In this document: in pieces, positions 52,752 to 62,770 of the stretch
How the letters are laid out: each line of letters starts with the position of its first letter
How positions within the stretch are numbered: the first letter of the stretch is position 1
NCBI GenBank assembly: GCA_927797885.1
Contig: OV696605.1
Span: 3,098,420-3,162,419, forward strand
Reading direction: 5' to 3'
Length of the DNA: 64,000 bases
From: Gloeomargaritales cyanobacterium VI4D9
Lineage (GTDB): Bacteria; Cyanobacteriota; Cyanobacteriia; Gloeomargaritales; Gloeomargaritaceae
The notes under the pieces: model-generated
What the model was told of the DNA's origin: nothing
Databases searched by the model: none
The model's input: only the letters and a program-made list of their open reading frames with translations
Translations under genes and position numbers: made by a program

Positions 52752-55553
52752 ATGGTTCCCCCATCCCCTCCCCCCGACTGGCACAGTTTATCTATTGAAG
52801 CGACCTGTAAGCATCTGGAAACCAATACCGACGGGCTAAATTTGGCACAGGTGGCAGAACGTTTGGCGCATTACGGGGCGAACGAATTGCAGGAAACCCA
52901 CCGCCGGAGTCGTTGGCAAATTCTGCTGGATCAGTTCAAAAATGTGATGCTGTTGTTGCTAATTGCAGTGGCAGTGATTGCCGCCATTACTGATGCAATT
53001 CAAGCCATTCAGGAACAGCGGTTTATTTTTCCCAAGGACACGGTGGCGATTTTAAGCATTGTGATTTTGAACGGTCTGCTGGGCTATGTGCAGGAAGTGA
53101 AGGCGGAACAGGCGTTGACCGCTTTGAAAAAAATGTCCTCCTCCCGGGTGCGGGTGGTACGGGCGGGGCAAATTCAAGAGGTGAATGCTCCCGATTTGGT
53201 GCCAGGGGATGTGGTGTTGGTGGAGGCGGGGAACAAACTCCCAGCGGACGGGCGTTGGTTGGTGACGGCGAATCTCCAGGTGCGGGAGGCGGCTTTGACC
53301 GGGGAAGCTCTACCGGTGACGAAGCAGGCGGATGTGGTACTGCCGGTGGATACGGAGTTGGGCGACCGGGTGAATTTGGGGTTCATGGGTACGGAGGTCA
53401 TCCAGGGGCGGGGGACGCTGGTGGTGACCCAAACCGGCATGAGTACGGAATTGGGCAAAATTGCCGCCGCCATTCAAGCGGTCGAGGTGGAACCCACGCC
53501 CCTGCAACGGCGGATGGATCAGCTGGGCAAGGTGTTGGTGACGGGTGCCTTGATTTTGGTGGCGCTGGTGGTGACCGCTGGCACCCTCTATGACCCCCAG
53601 ATGTTCGGTGTCCTGGTGGAAGTGTCCCTGAGTATGGCGGTGGCGGTGGTCCCGGAAGGCTTACCGGCGGTGGTGACCATTACCCTGGCGCTGGGTACCC
53701 ATCGGATGATGCAAAGGCACGCCCTGATCCGCCGCTTACCGGCTGTGGAAACCCTGGGGTCGGTGACGGTGGTCTGTTCGGATAAGACGGGGACATTGAC
53801 CCAAAACAAAATGCTGGCGCAGGCGGTGGCACTGCCGGAATTGGGGTTTTTACAGGTCACGGGCACAGGCTACCAACCGGCGGGGGAATTTCGCCTGGGG
53901 GAGCACCCCTTTGTCCCCCAGTCCTGCCCGGATGTGATGGGGCTGTTGCTGGCGGGACTGCTCTGTAATGATGCCACTTGGCAGGAGGAGCGGGGGGAAT
54001 GGGTGATCCTGGGCGACCCAACCGAAGGGGCACTCCTACCTCTAGCGGCGAAGGCGGGGGTGACGGCGGCGACCCATCCCCTAGAGCGGGTGGCGGAATT
54101 TCCCTTTTCCTCGGAGCGCAAACGGATGAGTGTGGTGGTGCGGGCGGAGGACCAGCGGCTTTATTCCCTGGTGCAGGGGGATTTTTTGCTGTTTTGCAAA
54201 GGCTCGCCGGAATTGACCCTGGAATGTTGCGACCAAGTGCAGAGCCAGGGTCAGGTGCAGGAACTCACCCCCGACCAGCGGCGGGTGATTGTGGAGCAAA
54301 ACAATACCCTCGCCAGCCAAGGGTTGCGGGTGCTGGGGTTGGCGTACCGTCCTTTGGATGCCCTGCCCCCCCGTCCCACGGCGGCGGATTTGGAGCAGGG
54401 GTTGATTTGGCTGGGGTTGGTGGGGATGCTGGATGCCCCCCGTCCCGAGGCGAAACTGGCGGTGGCACGCTGTCATACGGCGGGGATTCGGGTGGTGATG
54501 ATCACCGGCGACCATCAACTCACCGCCTGTACGATTGCCAAGGATTTGGGCATCCTGCGCCCAGGGGAGGAAGTCCTGACGGGACGGGAATTGGAACAAC
54601 TCACGGCGGAGGAATTGACGGCACGGGTGGGGCGGGTGGCGGTGTACGCCCGGGTGTCGCCGGAGCATAAATTACAAATTGTCCAAGCCCTGCAAAAAAA
54701 TAACCAGGTGGTGTCCATGACCGGGGATGGGGTGAATGATGCCCCGGCGTTGAAACAGGCGGATATTGGGGTGGCGATGGGGATCACTGGGACGGACGTG
54801 AGCAAAGAAGCTAGCGATATGATTTTGTTGGATGATAACTTTGCCACGATTGTGGCGGCGGTGGAGGAAGGCCGGGTGGTATATGGGAATATCCGCCGCT
54901 TTATTCGCTATATTTTGGGGAGCAATATCGGGGAGGTGATTACCATTGCCATGGCGCCCCTGATTGGGTTGGGGGGTACGCCCCTGTCCCCTTTGCAGAT
55001 TCTCTGGATGAACTTGGCGACCGATGGCATTCCGGCACTGGCGTTGGCGGTGGAACCAGGGCGGGCGGTGGTGATGCAACAACCCCCCAAAGACCCGCAA
55101 GAGAGTATTTTTGCCCGGGGTTTAGGAGCCTATATGGTGCGGGTGGGGATTGTGTTGTCCATAGTGACAATTGCCCTGATGGTCTGGGCCTATGGTTACG
55201 CCCAAAACTATAGCCCGGCGGGTTTAGACCCCCAACGGTGGCAGACAATGGTGTTTACGACCCTGTGTTTGTCCCAGATGGGTCATGCGCTGGCGGTGCG
55301 TTCCGATAGCCGTTTGTTGGTGGAACTGAACCCCCGGAGCAACCCCTGGATTTGGTGGGCGGTGGGGCTGATGACCCTGGCGCAGGTGGCGATTGTGTAT
55401 TTACCGCCTTTGCGGGAATTTTTCCAGGTGTATTACCTCACGCCGCAGGAATTGCTCATTTGTGTAGCGTTTAGTTCCCTAGTGTTTGTCTGGGTAGAAT
55501 TGGAAAAGTTGGTGATCCGGCGGCTCTGGCCGGGGCAGGAAACGGAAGGGTAA
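52752..55553 (+). CDS. P-type cation ATPase, Ca2+-type (PacL/PMA-like, P2)
   Basis: The 933-residue ion pump has a cation-transporting ATPase N-terminal domain ([20 protein letters not shown]), actuator motif TGEA at 183-186, PEGL at 301-304 in helix M4, phosphorylation site Asp344 (SDKTGTLTQ), nucleotide-binding KGSPE and hinge [29 protein letters not shown] and [18 protein letters not shown] in M4 and M6 match P2-type Ca2+ pumps, although a Na+/K+ role cannot be excluded. About ten transmembrane helices. Start ATG 52752; the nearest purine-rich sequence lies unusually far upstream. Confidence 0.93.
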   Translation: MVPPSPPPDWHSLSIEATCKHLETNTDGLNLAQVAERLAHYGANELQETHRRSRWQILLDQFKNVMLLLLIAVAVIAAITDAIQAIQEQRFIFPKDTVAILSIVILNGLLGYVQEVKAEQALTALKKMSSSRVRVVRAGQIQEVNAPDLVPGDVVLVEAGNKLPADGRWLVTANLQVREAALTGEALPVTKQADVVLPVDTELGDRVNLGFMGTEVIQGRGTLVVTQTGMSTELGKIAAAIQAVEVEPTPLQRRMDQLGKVLVTGALILVALVVTAGTLYDPQMFGVLVEVSLSMAVAVVPEGLPAVVTITLALGTHRMMQRHALIRRLPAVETLGSVTVVCSDKTGTLTQNKMLAQAVALPELGFLQVTGTGYQPAGEFRLGEHPFVPQSCPDVMGLLLAGLLCNDATWQEERGEWVILGDPTEGALLPLAAKAGVTAATHPLERVAEFPFSSERKRMSVVVRAEDQRLYSLVQGDFLLFCKGSPELTLECCDQVQSQGQVQELTPDQRRVIVEQNNTLASQGLRVLGLAYRPLDALPPRPTAADLEQGLIWLGLVGMLDAPRPEAKLAVARCHTAGIRVVMITGDHQLTACTIAKDLGILRPGEEVLTGRELEQLTAEELTARVGRVAVYARVSPEHKLQIVQALQKNNQVVSMTGDGVNDAPALKQADIGVAMGITGTDVSKEASDMILLDDNFATIVAAVEEGRVVYGNIRRFIRYILGSNIGEVITIAMAPLIGLGGTPLSPLQILWMNLATDGIPALALAVEPGRAVVMQQPPKDPQESIFARGLGAYMVRVGIVLSIVTIALMVWAYGYAQNYSPAGLDPQRWQTMVFTTLCLSQMGHALAVRSDSRLLVELNPRSNPWIWWAVGLMTLAQVAIVYLPPLREFFQVYYLTPQELLICVAFSSLVFVWVELEKLVIRRLWPGQETEG

Positions 55554-55634
55554 TGATGAGGTGACTTCTGCCCGTGGGTGTGCGACTATGGTACTGAAAA
55601 AGGCGCAGTGATGGTGCCCCAAGGAGTTGATGCC

Positions 55635-56660
55635 ATGGCTTTTGATCCCACCGACCCGGTTCAGATTCTGGTCATTGATGACAGCATGGTGGTGCGGGAA
55701 CTGATCGCCCAGTACCTGGAGGATGGGGGTTATCTTTTGGAAACGGCGGCGAATGGGGAGGCGGCTTGGGCGGCCATTTGTCAGTCTCCCCCGGATTTGA
55801 TCATCAGTGATTGGTCCATGCCCGGTTTATCAGGAATTGAACTCTGTCGGCGGGTCAAATCCGACCCCAGTTTGCAACATATTTACTTTTTGATGCTCAC
55901 TGCCCGGGAAGATACCTCTGACCGCATTCTGGGGCTGGATACGGGGGCGGATGAATTTATCAGCAAACCGATCAATGCGGAGGAATTGCGGGCACGGATT
56001 CGGGCGGCACTGCGGGTGCGGCAGTTGACCCGTTCCCTGATGGCAGCCAATCAACGGCTCAAGGATCAAAATAATTTACTCGCATCCATGTCGCTTTTGG
56101 ACGAGGAAACCGGGGTGTTGAACCAGCGGGCTTTGACCTCTGCCCTGCCGGGACTATTGCATCAGGTGGGGGAACGGCCCCCGGCGGCGGTTCCCGTGGA
56201 TGAAAATTATATTTTGTACTATCGTTATCTGAGTATTTGGTTACTGGCGGTGGATCACTGGCCAGAATTGGAGCAACAGTACGGGAGTGAAGTGTTGCGC
56301 CAGGTGGTGACGGTGGTGGCCCGCCGTTTACAGAGCCGGGGTCTGCCGGGGAGTCTGGTGTATCGGGCGGCGGTCAATCAGTTTGCCTGTGTGACCCTGG
56401 GGTTATCCCCCCAACGGGCTTACGAGTTTGGGCACACCCTGCGCCAGGGCATCAGCGACTATCCGGTGAGTTTGAGCAGTGAATTGTCCATTCCAGTGAC
56501 GGTCAGTTTGGGCGGCGTGGTGGTGACCAAGGAACATGACCTAGACCCAGAGCAACTGTTGCACCAGGTACAGGAAGTATTGAGTAAGGCGCAAACTCTG
56601 GGTACGAATCAATTGCTCCTGTTGGGCTATGAACCAGCGGCGGGGGTTGCTGTGGGGTAA
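55635..56660 (+). CDS. Response regulator with degenerate GGDEF-like output domain
   Basis: The 341-residue protein starts at ATG 55635, with AAGGAG eight bases upstream; in-frame starts at 55578 and 55611 lack this. The receiver domain (about 9-128) has Asp15/Asp16, phosphoacceptor Asp59 (LIISDWSMPG) and Lys111 (FISKPINAEE). The second half (about 145-335) resembles a diguanylate cyclase fold (DEETGVLNQRALTSAL, SIPVTVSLGGVVV), but the catalytic GGDEF is replaced by AVNQFACVTL, so it should not make c-di-GMP. The output may be protein interaction or ligand sensing. Confidence 0.82.
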   Translation: MAFDPTDPVQILVIDDSMVVRELIAQYLEDGGYLLETAANGEAAWAAICQSPPDLIISDWSMPGLSGIELCRRVKSDPSLQHIYFLMLTAREDTSDRILGLDTGADEFISKPINAEELRARIRAALRVRQLTRSLMAANQRLKDQNNLLASMSLLDEETGVLNQRALTSALPGLLHQVGERPPAAVPVDENYILYYRYLSIWLLAVDHWPELEQQYGSEVLRQVVTVVARRLQSRGLPGSLVYRAAVNQFACVTLGLSPQRAYEFGHTLRQGISDYPVSLSSELSIPVTVSLGGVVVTKEHDLDPEQLLHQVQEVLSKAQTLGTNQLLLLGYEPAAGVAVG

Positions 56661-56777
56661 GGTTCCCGATTGGATATTTTAGCCCTGGGGCAAAATGTTA
56701 AAGGGCAATGTCCTGCGGGTCAGGAACCATTGTATTATCACATTTCACATTTAGATTCGGAGATCAGGAGAATCCCT

Positions 56778-57482
56778 ATGCAAGATAAGTATGTTTTACT
56801 TACGGGTGGCACCGGGGGGTTGGGGAAAGCCGTCACCCGGATGGTATTGGAGGCTGGAGCCGCCGGAGTGACCTTGCCTTACCGCAGTCAAACAAGTCTG
56901 GATGAATTGAAGGCAGCATTGACCCCGGAGGCATTTCGCCGTTTGCAGTTGGTCACCGCCGATTTGAATGATGAAAAGCAAGTGGCAACGATGGTGGATG
57001 CCATGCCCCGCACGGATGTCCTGATCCATCTGGTGGGGGGCTTTCAGATGGGAGCAACCGATGCATTTAGCTTCAGCGATTGGCAAAAACAAATGGATCA
57101 AAACTTAAATAGTACATTTCTTTTGTGTAAACATTGTCTGCGGCGGATGCGAGGCCAGGGCTATGGCCGCATTGTCACCGTAGGTTCCCGGGGGGCGGTA
57201 CAACCAGGGGCGAATCTGGCCGCCTATTCAGCATCCAAAGCGGGGGTAGTGGCACTGACCCAGGCGATTGCCCAGGAAACCCGTGACCCAGACTCGGATA
57301 TTACCGCCAATGTGGTACTGCCTAGTGTGATTGATACCCCCCAAAATCGCCGGGATATGGGCGAGGCCAATGCTTGGCAATGGGTGGCTCCTGAATCCTT
57401 GGCGAGAGTGATCGTATTTCTGGCTTCCCCAGCGGCCAAGGACATTCGGGGAGCGGCGATTCCCGTCTATGGGAAGGCCTGA
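56778..57482 (+). CDS. Short-chain dehydrogenase/reductase
   Basis: The 234-residue SDR starts at ATG 56778 (AGGAG seven bases upstream). The nucleotide-binding motif is TGGTGGLG at 9-16, followed by the catalytic Ser137 (VTVGSRG) and the Tyr150/Lys154 pair (YSASK). VVLPSVIDTPQNRRDM marks the substrate lid. LPYRS after strand 2 suggests NADP(H), which is tentative. The substrate is unknown, and it is closest in pattern to the FabG-like classical SDRs. Mobile-element relics begin immediately after its stop. Confidence 0.87.
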   Translation: MQDKYVLLTGGTGGLGKAVTRMVLEAGAAGVTLPYRSQTSLDELKAALTPEAFRRLQLVTADLNDEKQVATMVDAMPRTDVLIHLVGGFQMGATDAFSFSDWQKQMDQNLNSTFLLCKHCLRRMRGQGYGRIVTVGSRGAVQPGANLAAYSASKAGVVALTQAIAQETRDPDSDITANVVLPSVIDTPQNRRDMGEANAWQWVAPESLARVIVFLASPAAKDIRGAAIPVYGKA

Positions 57483-57592
57483 GCATTAGACACCTCCGGA
57501 AACCAGTTTACCTGTGCTCGAATAATGGGTACCTTTAGGGCACTTCTGAAAATCGGTCGCAGGGGCGTAGCCCCCGCCCCTGGTTCTCAATA

Positions 57593-57728
57593 TAGCAATC
57601 CTAACTGAGAATAGAACAGGGGTTGCAGGGGCATCGCCCCCGTAAAAGAAGCACCTGCGGTGTATGGTTATGGAAAATTTTTGTATGCCTACGGCACGCA
57701 AGCTAATGCAAATCAAGTAGGATTGCTA
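57593..57728 (-). mobile_element. TA-type MITE, longest copy (136 bp)
   Basis: The ends are TAGCAATCCTAACTGAGAAT and CAAGTAGGATTGCTA, with TA at 57591-57592 and 57729-57730. It has the long-form segment AAGAAGCACCTGCGGTGTAT and an additional 20 bp or so (CCTACGGCACGCAAGCTAAT) not present in the other copies, which may be a later insertion or duplication. Confidence 0.8.
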
Positions 57729-57730
57729 TA

Positions 57731-57832
57731 TGAGCAATTAAAGATATTTAGGGTCGCCCAGAAACGATTTAGATTAAGTCCAGACAAGTACGACCGGATA
57801 ATTATGACCATTTTACGACCATTGGTAGTTGT
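57731..57832 (+). pseudogene. Transposase C-terminal fragment
   Basis: A short frame reads EQLKIFRVAQKRFRLSPDKY then DRIIMTILRPLVVV. The QKRFRLSPDKYDRIIMT segment resembles the C-terminal end of a DDE transposase group common in cyanobacteria (often ending ERFRL...KYxxVIMxVCGLVRLR). Everything before it is missing. Family assignment is tentative. Confidence 0.45.
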
Positions 57833-58060
57833 GTTCAATTCGGACATGGTTGCGCGCCACGCAAGCTGTCGGAGTGCCCGTTCTTTAGTTGGATAGGGGA
57901 GCCGATGTCCTCAAAGCAATTATTCTCAGAGATGTCCAATAAATAGAGGTGCCCATAATTGCAAACAAATTCTATAGCCGAAATGTTAGAGTGATGGGCG
58001 TAGCAGATGAATGATGCGTGCGTTATTTGCAGCACTTAATTACCTTATTTATGACCCGTT

Positions 58061-58489
58061 ATGACCCCCACCTCTGAACCCTACGGCGAGCGATTGATCC
58101 GGGAAGGGGAACTGCTCACCTTCCCTAACCCCCGCCCCGGTCGGCACTACTGGATTCGCATTACCCTGCCCGAATTTACCTGCAAATGCCCCTTTTCCGG
58201 CTATCCCGACTTTGCCACCATTTACCTGGACTACATCCCTGACCAGCGGGTGGTGGAACTCAAGTCCATCAAACTATACATCAACAGCTATCGGGATAAA
58301 CAGATTGCCCACGAAGCCGCCGCTAACCAAATTTTGGATGATTTTGTCGCCGTTGCCGCCCCTCTTGCGGTGCGCTTGAAAGCGGATTTCAACCCCCGGG
58401 GCAATGTGCATACCGTGATTGAAGTGGTGTATCCCGATTCACCAGGCGGGCAACTGCCGGAGCAACTGCTCCACCTCCCCACTGGGTAA
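58061..58489 (+). CDS. queF: NADPH-dependent 7-cyano-7-deazaguanine reductase
   Basis: The 142-residue enzyme reduces preQ0 to preQ1 in queuosine biosynthesis. The catalytic Cys43 and Asp50 are in KCPFSGYPDFA, and the QueF motif ELKSIKLYINSYRD follows. It is the short, unimodular (YkvM-type) form. GNVHTVIEVVYP ends the fold. The last 51 bp overlap the convergent GGDEF-EAL gene. No queC/D/E genes are nearby. Confidence 0.95.
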   Translation: MTPTSEPYGERLIREGELLTFPNPRPGRHYWIRITLPEFTCKCPFSGYPDFATIYLDYIPDQRVVELKSIKLYINSYRDKQIAHEAAANQILDDFVAVAAPLAVRLKADFNPRGNVHTVIEVVYPDSPGGQLPEQLLHLPTG

Positions 58490-61234
58490 GGGACGGGAGA
58501 AGAGAAACCCCTGGGCGTACTGGCAGTTGAGGGTTTGCAATAGCTGGCGTTGCCCCTGGGTCTCCACCCCCTCGGCGATCACATCCATCTGGAGGCTTTG
58601 GGCGAGGGACATGATGGTGCGAATGATTTCCGCAGATTCCTGGTCATGTTCCACTTGGGAAACAAAAGATTGGTCAATTTTCAAGCGGTCAATGGGAAAA
58701 CGATGCAACCGACTCAAGGAGGAATGCCCTGTCCCAAAATCGTCAATACAGGCATCCACCCCCAAATCCTTGAGTTTTTTCAAAATCGTTACCGCCTCGT
58801 CGTAGTCCCCCAACACACTCTCGGTAATTTCCAAGCGCAAAAACTGGGGGTCTAACCCCGTATCCGTGAGGATTTCCCCCACCTGCTCCGGCAAATGGGG
58901 TTGCAAAAGTTGTCGCCCGGAAAGGTTGACGCTGATGGTGAGCAGGTCGGCACCCGGTAGGTTTTTTTGCCACTGGTGCATCTGGTGACAGGCTTGGTGC
59001 AGTACCCACCGCCCCAAGGAGAGGATCAACCCGGTTTCCTCCGCCAAGGGGATAAATTCCCCAGGGGATACCAAGCCCCACTGGGGATGTCGCCAGCGCA
59101 CCAACGCCTCAAACCCGGTCAGTCCGCCGGTCACCAACGAGACAATTGGCTGGTAAAAAATGCACAATTCCTGCCGTTCAATCGCCCGCCGTAAGTCCGT
59201 CTCCACCTGGAGCAGGCGCAACGCCTGGACGTGCATGGCATGGTCAAACACCACCGTGCAGGCTTTCCCCTGCAATTTCGCCTGGTGCATCGCCGCATCC
59301 ACATCCCGCAACACCTCCTCCGGGCAGGTGTAGTGCCCCGGTCCGAGTACCAACCCGATGCTGGCACTGGCAAACACCTCCACCCCGTCCGTTTCCAGGG
59401 CAAAGGGTTCCTTAAATAGCCGATGAATCTGCTCGGCGATCAAACGGGCATCCAGGGCACTGGTGATCCCATAGAGCAAAATGGCAAACTCATCCCCCCC
59501 AAACCGTGCCAGCACATCCCCCGGGCGCAGACAGGCGCGCAACTGCCGGGCAATCGCCACCAACAACCGGTCGCCGCTCATGTGCCCCAAACTGTCGTTG
59601 ACAATTTTGAAGCGGTCCAAGTCTAAAAACAAAACCGCAAAATTCACCCCATTCCTTTGGGGCAAATCCTGACGGCGCAGTGCCTGCTCCAAACATTCCA
59701 AAAACAAAGCCCGATTCGCCAAATTCGTCAGGGAATCGTGGGTGGCATCGTAGCGCAGTTGGGATTCCGTCTGCTTGCGCTGGGTAATATCCGTTTGGGA
59801 ACCCGCCATCCGGTACACCTGCCCGTCCGTATCCCGCACCGCCAACCCCCGGCAAAGCATCCAGCGATAAGTGCCATCCCGATGCACCACCCGATGTTCG
59901 CTTTCAAAATGGGGGGTCAACCCAGTCAAATGCGCCGCCAATTCCTTCCGCACCCGGTCCCGGTCCTCCGGGTGAATCCGGTCCATCCACTCATCCGGGT
60001 TGGGGCTGATTTCCCCCGCCTCGTACCCCAACATCTCCTGCCACCGGCTGGAAAAATACATGGCATTGGTACTCAAATCCCAGTCCCAGAGACCATCATT
60101 CGCCCCCGCCACCGCCAGGGCATACCGCTCCCGACTTTCCCGCAATGCCTGCTCCACCCGCCGCCGCTCCGTAATGTCACTGAACGTACAAATCACCTGT
60201 ACCACCTGCCCTTTGTCATCCACCTGGGGTTCCGCCGTCACCAACAACCACACCCGATCCTGATACCGTTGGCGATAGACCCCCATCACCAGGTTGCGGA
60301 CACTCTGTCCATCCGCCACAGCCCGTGCCACCGGCAAATCCTCCGCCGCCATCGGGTTCCCTTCCTCATCAATCACATTCCAATAGGGTGCCCGCAGATG
60401 GTAGCGCCGCAACTCCCGCTCCGTCAGCCCAAGCATAGCCAACGCCGCCCGATTGGTCAGCACCAATTCCCCCTGGGGATTCCACAACTGCACCCCCACC
60501 TGCAAATCCTCAATCAACCGCCGGAACCGGTCCTCGCTATAACGCAGTTGGGCTTCCACCCGCCGCCGCTCCGTAATGTCCACCCCCACAAACACGGCGG
60601 CACGCCCCTGCTGGTATTTTTGCGCCATGACCAGAAACGTTTTATGGCTACCGTCTCCCACCGGCACCTGCAATTCCAACTCCCGGTGTAGATGGGGGTC
60701 GGGGTCGGCAAACACCCCCCGGACAAACTCGTTAAACACGGGATCGGGGCTGAGAAACCCCACCTCACGCCCCGGAAACGCCGTCACGGGCAAATTCAAC
60801 GAATGCGCCAACTGGCGATTCACCCCCAGGTACCGCAAATCCTGACCGATCCAGGACACCGTACCCGGAAACGCATCCAAAACCGTTTGCAACTCCTCCC
60901 GATCCATTTCCCCCGGAGCCGTCAGGGTCGTCATATCCAGCACCCAACCCAACCGCTGACCCCGCCACACCCGCCCAACCACCCACAGCCAGCGCCACCC
61001 GCCCCCGGGCAAGAGCCACCCATGCCCCAACCGCAACTCCCCTGTCCCCGCCAACCAATCCTGCCACGCCTGCTGTACCCGCCCCCGTTCCCCCGTGGGC
61101 ACCCGCTCCCACCACTGCGCCAGGGGACAAAGTTCCCCGCTCAATTCCAGTTGGGTTGCCAACTCAGGCGTACAACGGATACCCGCCGGTTCCCATTCCC
61201 AATAGCCCCAAACCGTCGGTTCCGACCTACTCAT
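58439..61234 (-). CDS. PAS-GGDEF-EAL bifunctional c-di-GMP signalling protein
   Basis: The 931-residue soluble regulator has an N-terminal segment of about 110 residues with no clear domain, then three PAS domains (about 115-225, 230-358, 365-485; VDITERRRVEAQL, FSDITERRRVEQAL and QTDITQRKQTESQL mark their PAC ends). The diguanylate cyclase domain has an intact RFGGDEFA (GGDEF 579-583), and the phosphodiesterase domain has EAL at 709-711 (GFEALVRWRHP) and later DDFGTGHSSL. Both catalytic signatures are intact, so it could make or degrade c-di-GMP. No transmembrane helix is seen. It converges on queF with a 51-bp overlap. Confidence 0.93.
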   Translation of the reverse strand: MSRSEPTVWGYWEWEPAGIRCTPELATQLELSGELCPLAQWWERVPTGERGRVQQAWQDWLAGTGELRLGHGWLLPGGGWRWLWVVGRVWRGQRLGWVLDMTTLTAPGEMDREELQTVLDAFPGTVSWIGQDLRYLGVNRQLAHSLNLPVTAFPGREVGFLSPDPVFNEFVRGVFADPDPHLHRELELQVPVGDGSHKTFLVMAQKYQQGRAAVFVGVDITERRRVEAQLRYSEDRFRRLIEDLQVGVQLWNPQGELVLTNRAALAMLGLTERELRRYHLRAPYWNVIDEEGNPMAAEDLPVARAVADGQSVRNLVMGVYRQRYQDRVWLLVTAEPQVDDKGQVVQVICTFSDITERRRVEQALRESRERYALAVAGANDGLWDWDLSTNAMYFSSRWQEMLGYEAGEISPNPDEWMDRIHPEDRDRVRKELAAHLTGLTPHFESEHRVVHRDGTYRWMLCRGLAVRDTDGQVYRMAGSQTDITQRKQTESQLRYDATHDSLTNLANRALFLECLEQALRRQDLPQRNGVNFAVLFLDLDRFKIVNDSLGHMSGDRLLVAIARQLRACLRPGDVLARFGGDEFAILLYGITSALDARLIAEQIHRLFKEPFALETDGVEVFASASIGLVLGPGHYTCPEEVLRDVDAAMHQAKLQGKACTVVFDHAMHVQALRLLQVETDLRRAIERQELCIFYQPIVSLVTGGLTGFEALVRWRHPQWGLVSPGEFIPLAEETGLILSLGRWVLHQACHQMHQWQKNLPGADLLTISVNLSGRQLLQPHLPEQVGEILTDTGLDPQFLRLEITESVLGDYDEAVTILKKLKDLGVDACIDDFGTGHSSLSRLHRFPIDRLKIDQSFVSQVEHDQESAEIIRTIMSLAQSLQMDVIAEGVETQGQRQLLQTLNCQYAQGFLFSRPLPSGEVEQLLRQLPAW

Positions 61235-61428
61235 GCGCCCTCGCCCAAACAGGCTGTATCCTCCATCTTAACCAGCCTGTCCATCCCATCCATCGCTGGC
61301 GGCAATTCCCAGGTAAACATCAATAATTGCTAAATGAAGCTACATTTTATTGCGAAAACTGGGCGCATTTATAAACTTTTCACCGTTTTATTAGAAAATT
61401 CAGAACCGAACCCCCATTTGGAGTTGTT

Positions 61429-62280
61429 ATGACCCAATCCACCTCCGCCCAAAACCTGGGCATCAGCGATTTTTCCCCGCAAGACCGCATCGAATGGCGC
61501 AGTCCGATGGACACAGACCTGGTGATCCGCGCCGTTTACCGCCAAGTCCTGGGCAACGATTACCTAATGAAAAGTGAACGGCTCACCTACGCCGAATCCC
61601 AACTCCGTAACGGCAACATCACCGTGCGGGAATTGGTGCGGGCGGTCGCCAAATCAGAACTGTATAAACAAAAATTCTTTTACCCCAATTCCAACAACCG
61701 TTTTATCGAACTGAATTACAAACACCTGCTGGGGCGGGCACCCTACGACCAAAGCGAAATCAGCTTTCACCTGGACTTGTACCATGCCCAGGGCTACGAT
61801 GCGGAAATTGACAGTTACATAGACAGCCCGGAGTACCAAGCCAACTTTGGGGAACATACCGTTCCCACCTACCGGGGCTTTTGGACCCAACCGGGGCAAA
61901 AAATTGCCGGATTTACCCGCATCTTCCGGCTCTACCGGGGCTATGCCAACAGCGACCGGAGCCAACTGGAACAAACCAGCCCCCGTCTGAACTGGGAATT
62001 GGCGCAAAACAAAGCCAGCACCGTCGTGGGTCCCGCCGGGGTGAATGATGCCTGGGCGTACCGTGCCCCCCAAAACACCGTCACCCAATCCCGCCAAGGC
62101 CCCACCCTCGGCCAGGATGCCCGGATGTACCGGGTGGAAGTCGCCGGTTTGGCTGGCCCGGGCTATCCCAAGGTGCGCCGGGTGACCACCAGCTTTTTGG
62201 TGCCCTACGACCAATTGCTCCAGCGGATGCAACAAATCCACCGCCAGGGGGGACGGATCGCCGGGATCACACCGGCCTAA
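61429..62280 (+). CDS. cpcC: Phycobilisome rod linker polypeptide (CpcC type)
   Basis: The 283-residue linker joins phycocyanin hexamers in phycobilisome rods. The PBS-linker domain (about 20-150) has [54 protein letters not shown] and [13 protein letters not shown]. The C-terminal CpcD-like domain (about 225-280) has [28 protein letters not shown] and [12 protein letters not shown] lies at 61420-61423 before ATG 61429. The upstream 190 bp between it and the divergent GGDEF-EAL gene is the promoter region. It is not with cpcBA here, so it may be a paralogous or dispersed linker gene. Confidence 0.93.
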   Translation: MTQSTSAQNLGISDFSPQDRIEWRSPMDTDLVIRAVYRQVLGNDYLMKSERLTYAESQLRNGNITVRELVRAVAKSELYKQKFFYPNSNNRFIELNYKHLLGRAPYDQSEISFHLDLYHAQGYDAEIDSYIDSPEYQANFGEHTVPTYRGFWTQPGQKIAGFTRIFRLYRGYANSDRSQLEQTSPRLNWELAQNKASTVVGPAGVNDAWAYRAPQNTVTQSRQGPTLGQDARMYRVEVAGLAGPGYPKVRRVTTSFLVPYDQLLQRMQQIHRQGGRIAGITPA

Positions 62281-62348
62281 CGTGCCGATTCAGCCGGGAT
62301 GGAATGGGGGTATGGACTGAGGTTCCCTGCCCCCACCCCATGCAAAAG

Positions 62349-62435
62349 CTATAGTAAGCCCAAATGAATTTGAAACAGGGTTCCCAGGGCACCGCCCCGT
62401 CCTTGGTTCTGGGGAATTTCTGTTTATTGGTCAAA
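62349..62435. mobile_element. Decayed TA-type MITE
   Basis: TATAGTAAGCCCAAATGAAT at the left and CAGGGTTCCCAGGGCACCGC, CCCGTCCTTGGTTCTGGGGA then TTTATTGGTCAAATA to the right follow the MITE layout in the same orientation as the next two copies. Both terminal repeats are degraded. It is the oldest-looking member of the cluster. Confidence 0.55.
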
Positions 62436-62437
62436 TA

Positions 62438-62535
62438 TAGCAATCCTAAATAAGAATGGAACAGGGGGTCGCAGGGGCACCGCCCCCGTCCTTGGTTCTG
62501 AGGAATTTATGTTCACTAATCAAGTAGGATTGCTA
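62438..62535 (-). mobile_element. TA-type MITE (98 bp), cluster copy 1
   Basis: The ends are TAGCAATCCTAAATAAGAAT and CAAGTAGGATTGCTA, flanked by TA at 62436-62437 and 62536-62537. The interior is GGGGTCGCAGGGGCACCGCC and CCCGTCCTTGGTTCTG. It is highly similar to the copy 25 bp downstream. Confidence 0.85.
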
Positions 62536-62560
62536 TAGGATTAGACATCTCCGGAAAATA

Positions 62561-62656
62561 TAGCAATCCTAAATGAGAATGGAATAGGGGTCGCAGGGGC
62601 ACCGCCCCGTCCTTGGTTCTGGGGAATCTCTGTTCACTAATCAAGTAGGATTGCTA
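62561..62656 (-). mobile_element. TA-type MITE (96 bp), cluster copy 2
   Basis: The ends are TAGCAATCCTAAATGAGAAT and CAAGTAGGATTGCTA, flanked by TA at 62559-62560 and 62657-62658. The right TA is also the first two bases of the next small element, so this copy landed at the edge of that element, or the reverse. The interior matches the other short copies. Confidence 0.85.
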
Positions 62657-62770
62657 TAGTCATTTCAAATAAGTTTGCAACATTCGCCTTCACCTACAAA
62701 CCCTCTCCTGGAAAGGAATAGAGCGGTTGCAAATACCTAAAAAGTGTCGCATTCTAAAACGGAATGACTA
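62657..62770. mobile_element. Second MITE type with TAGTCATT(T/C)C ends
   Basis: The 114-bp segment has left end TAGTCATTTCAAATAAG and right end CGGAATGACTA, followed by TA. Inside, TTTGCAACATTCGC and GCGGTTGCAAATACC are a further imperfect inverted pair (TTTGCAAC/GTTGCAAA), so the element could form a long hairpin. No coding potential. The TA flank again suggests an IS630-type mechanism. Confidence 0.55.

Larger units (their letters stand above)
57486..57940. mobile_element. Relic bounded by TTAGACA-type inverted repeats, with nested MITE
   Basis: TTAGACACCTCCGGAAA at 57486 and TTCTCAGAGATGTCCAAT at 57923-57940 are imperfect inverted repeats, the same pair that bounds 62541-62790. Inside are a MITE fragment (GGTCGCAGGGGCGTAGCCCC near 57557), a full MITE (57593-57728) and a transposase remnant. 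TAAATAGAGGTGCCC just outside recalls the IS5-type end at 62791 in opposite orientation. It is a decayed insertion sequence. Confidence 0.5.

Noticed and set aside
62349..62656. Three similar repeats in a row, superficially like a CRISPR array
   Set aside because: Each unit is a whole MITE with inverted ends and TA flanks, about 97 bp long, with no short identical repeats separated by unique spacers and no cas genes nearby.
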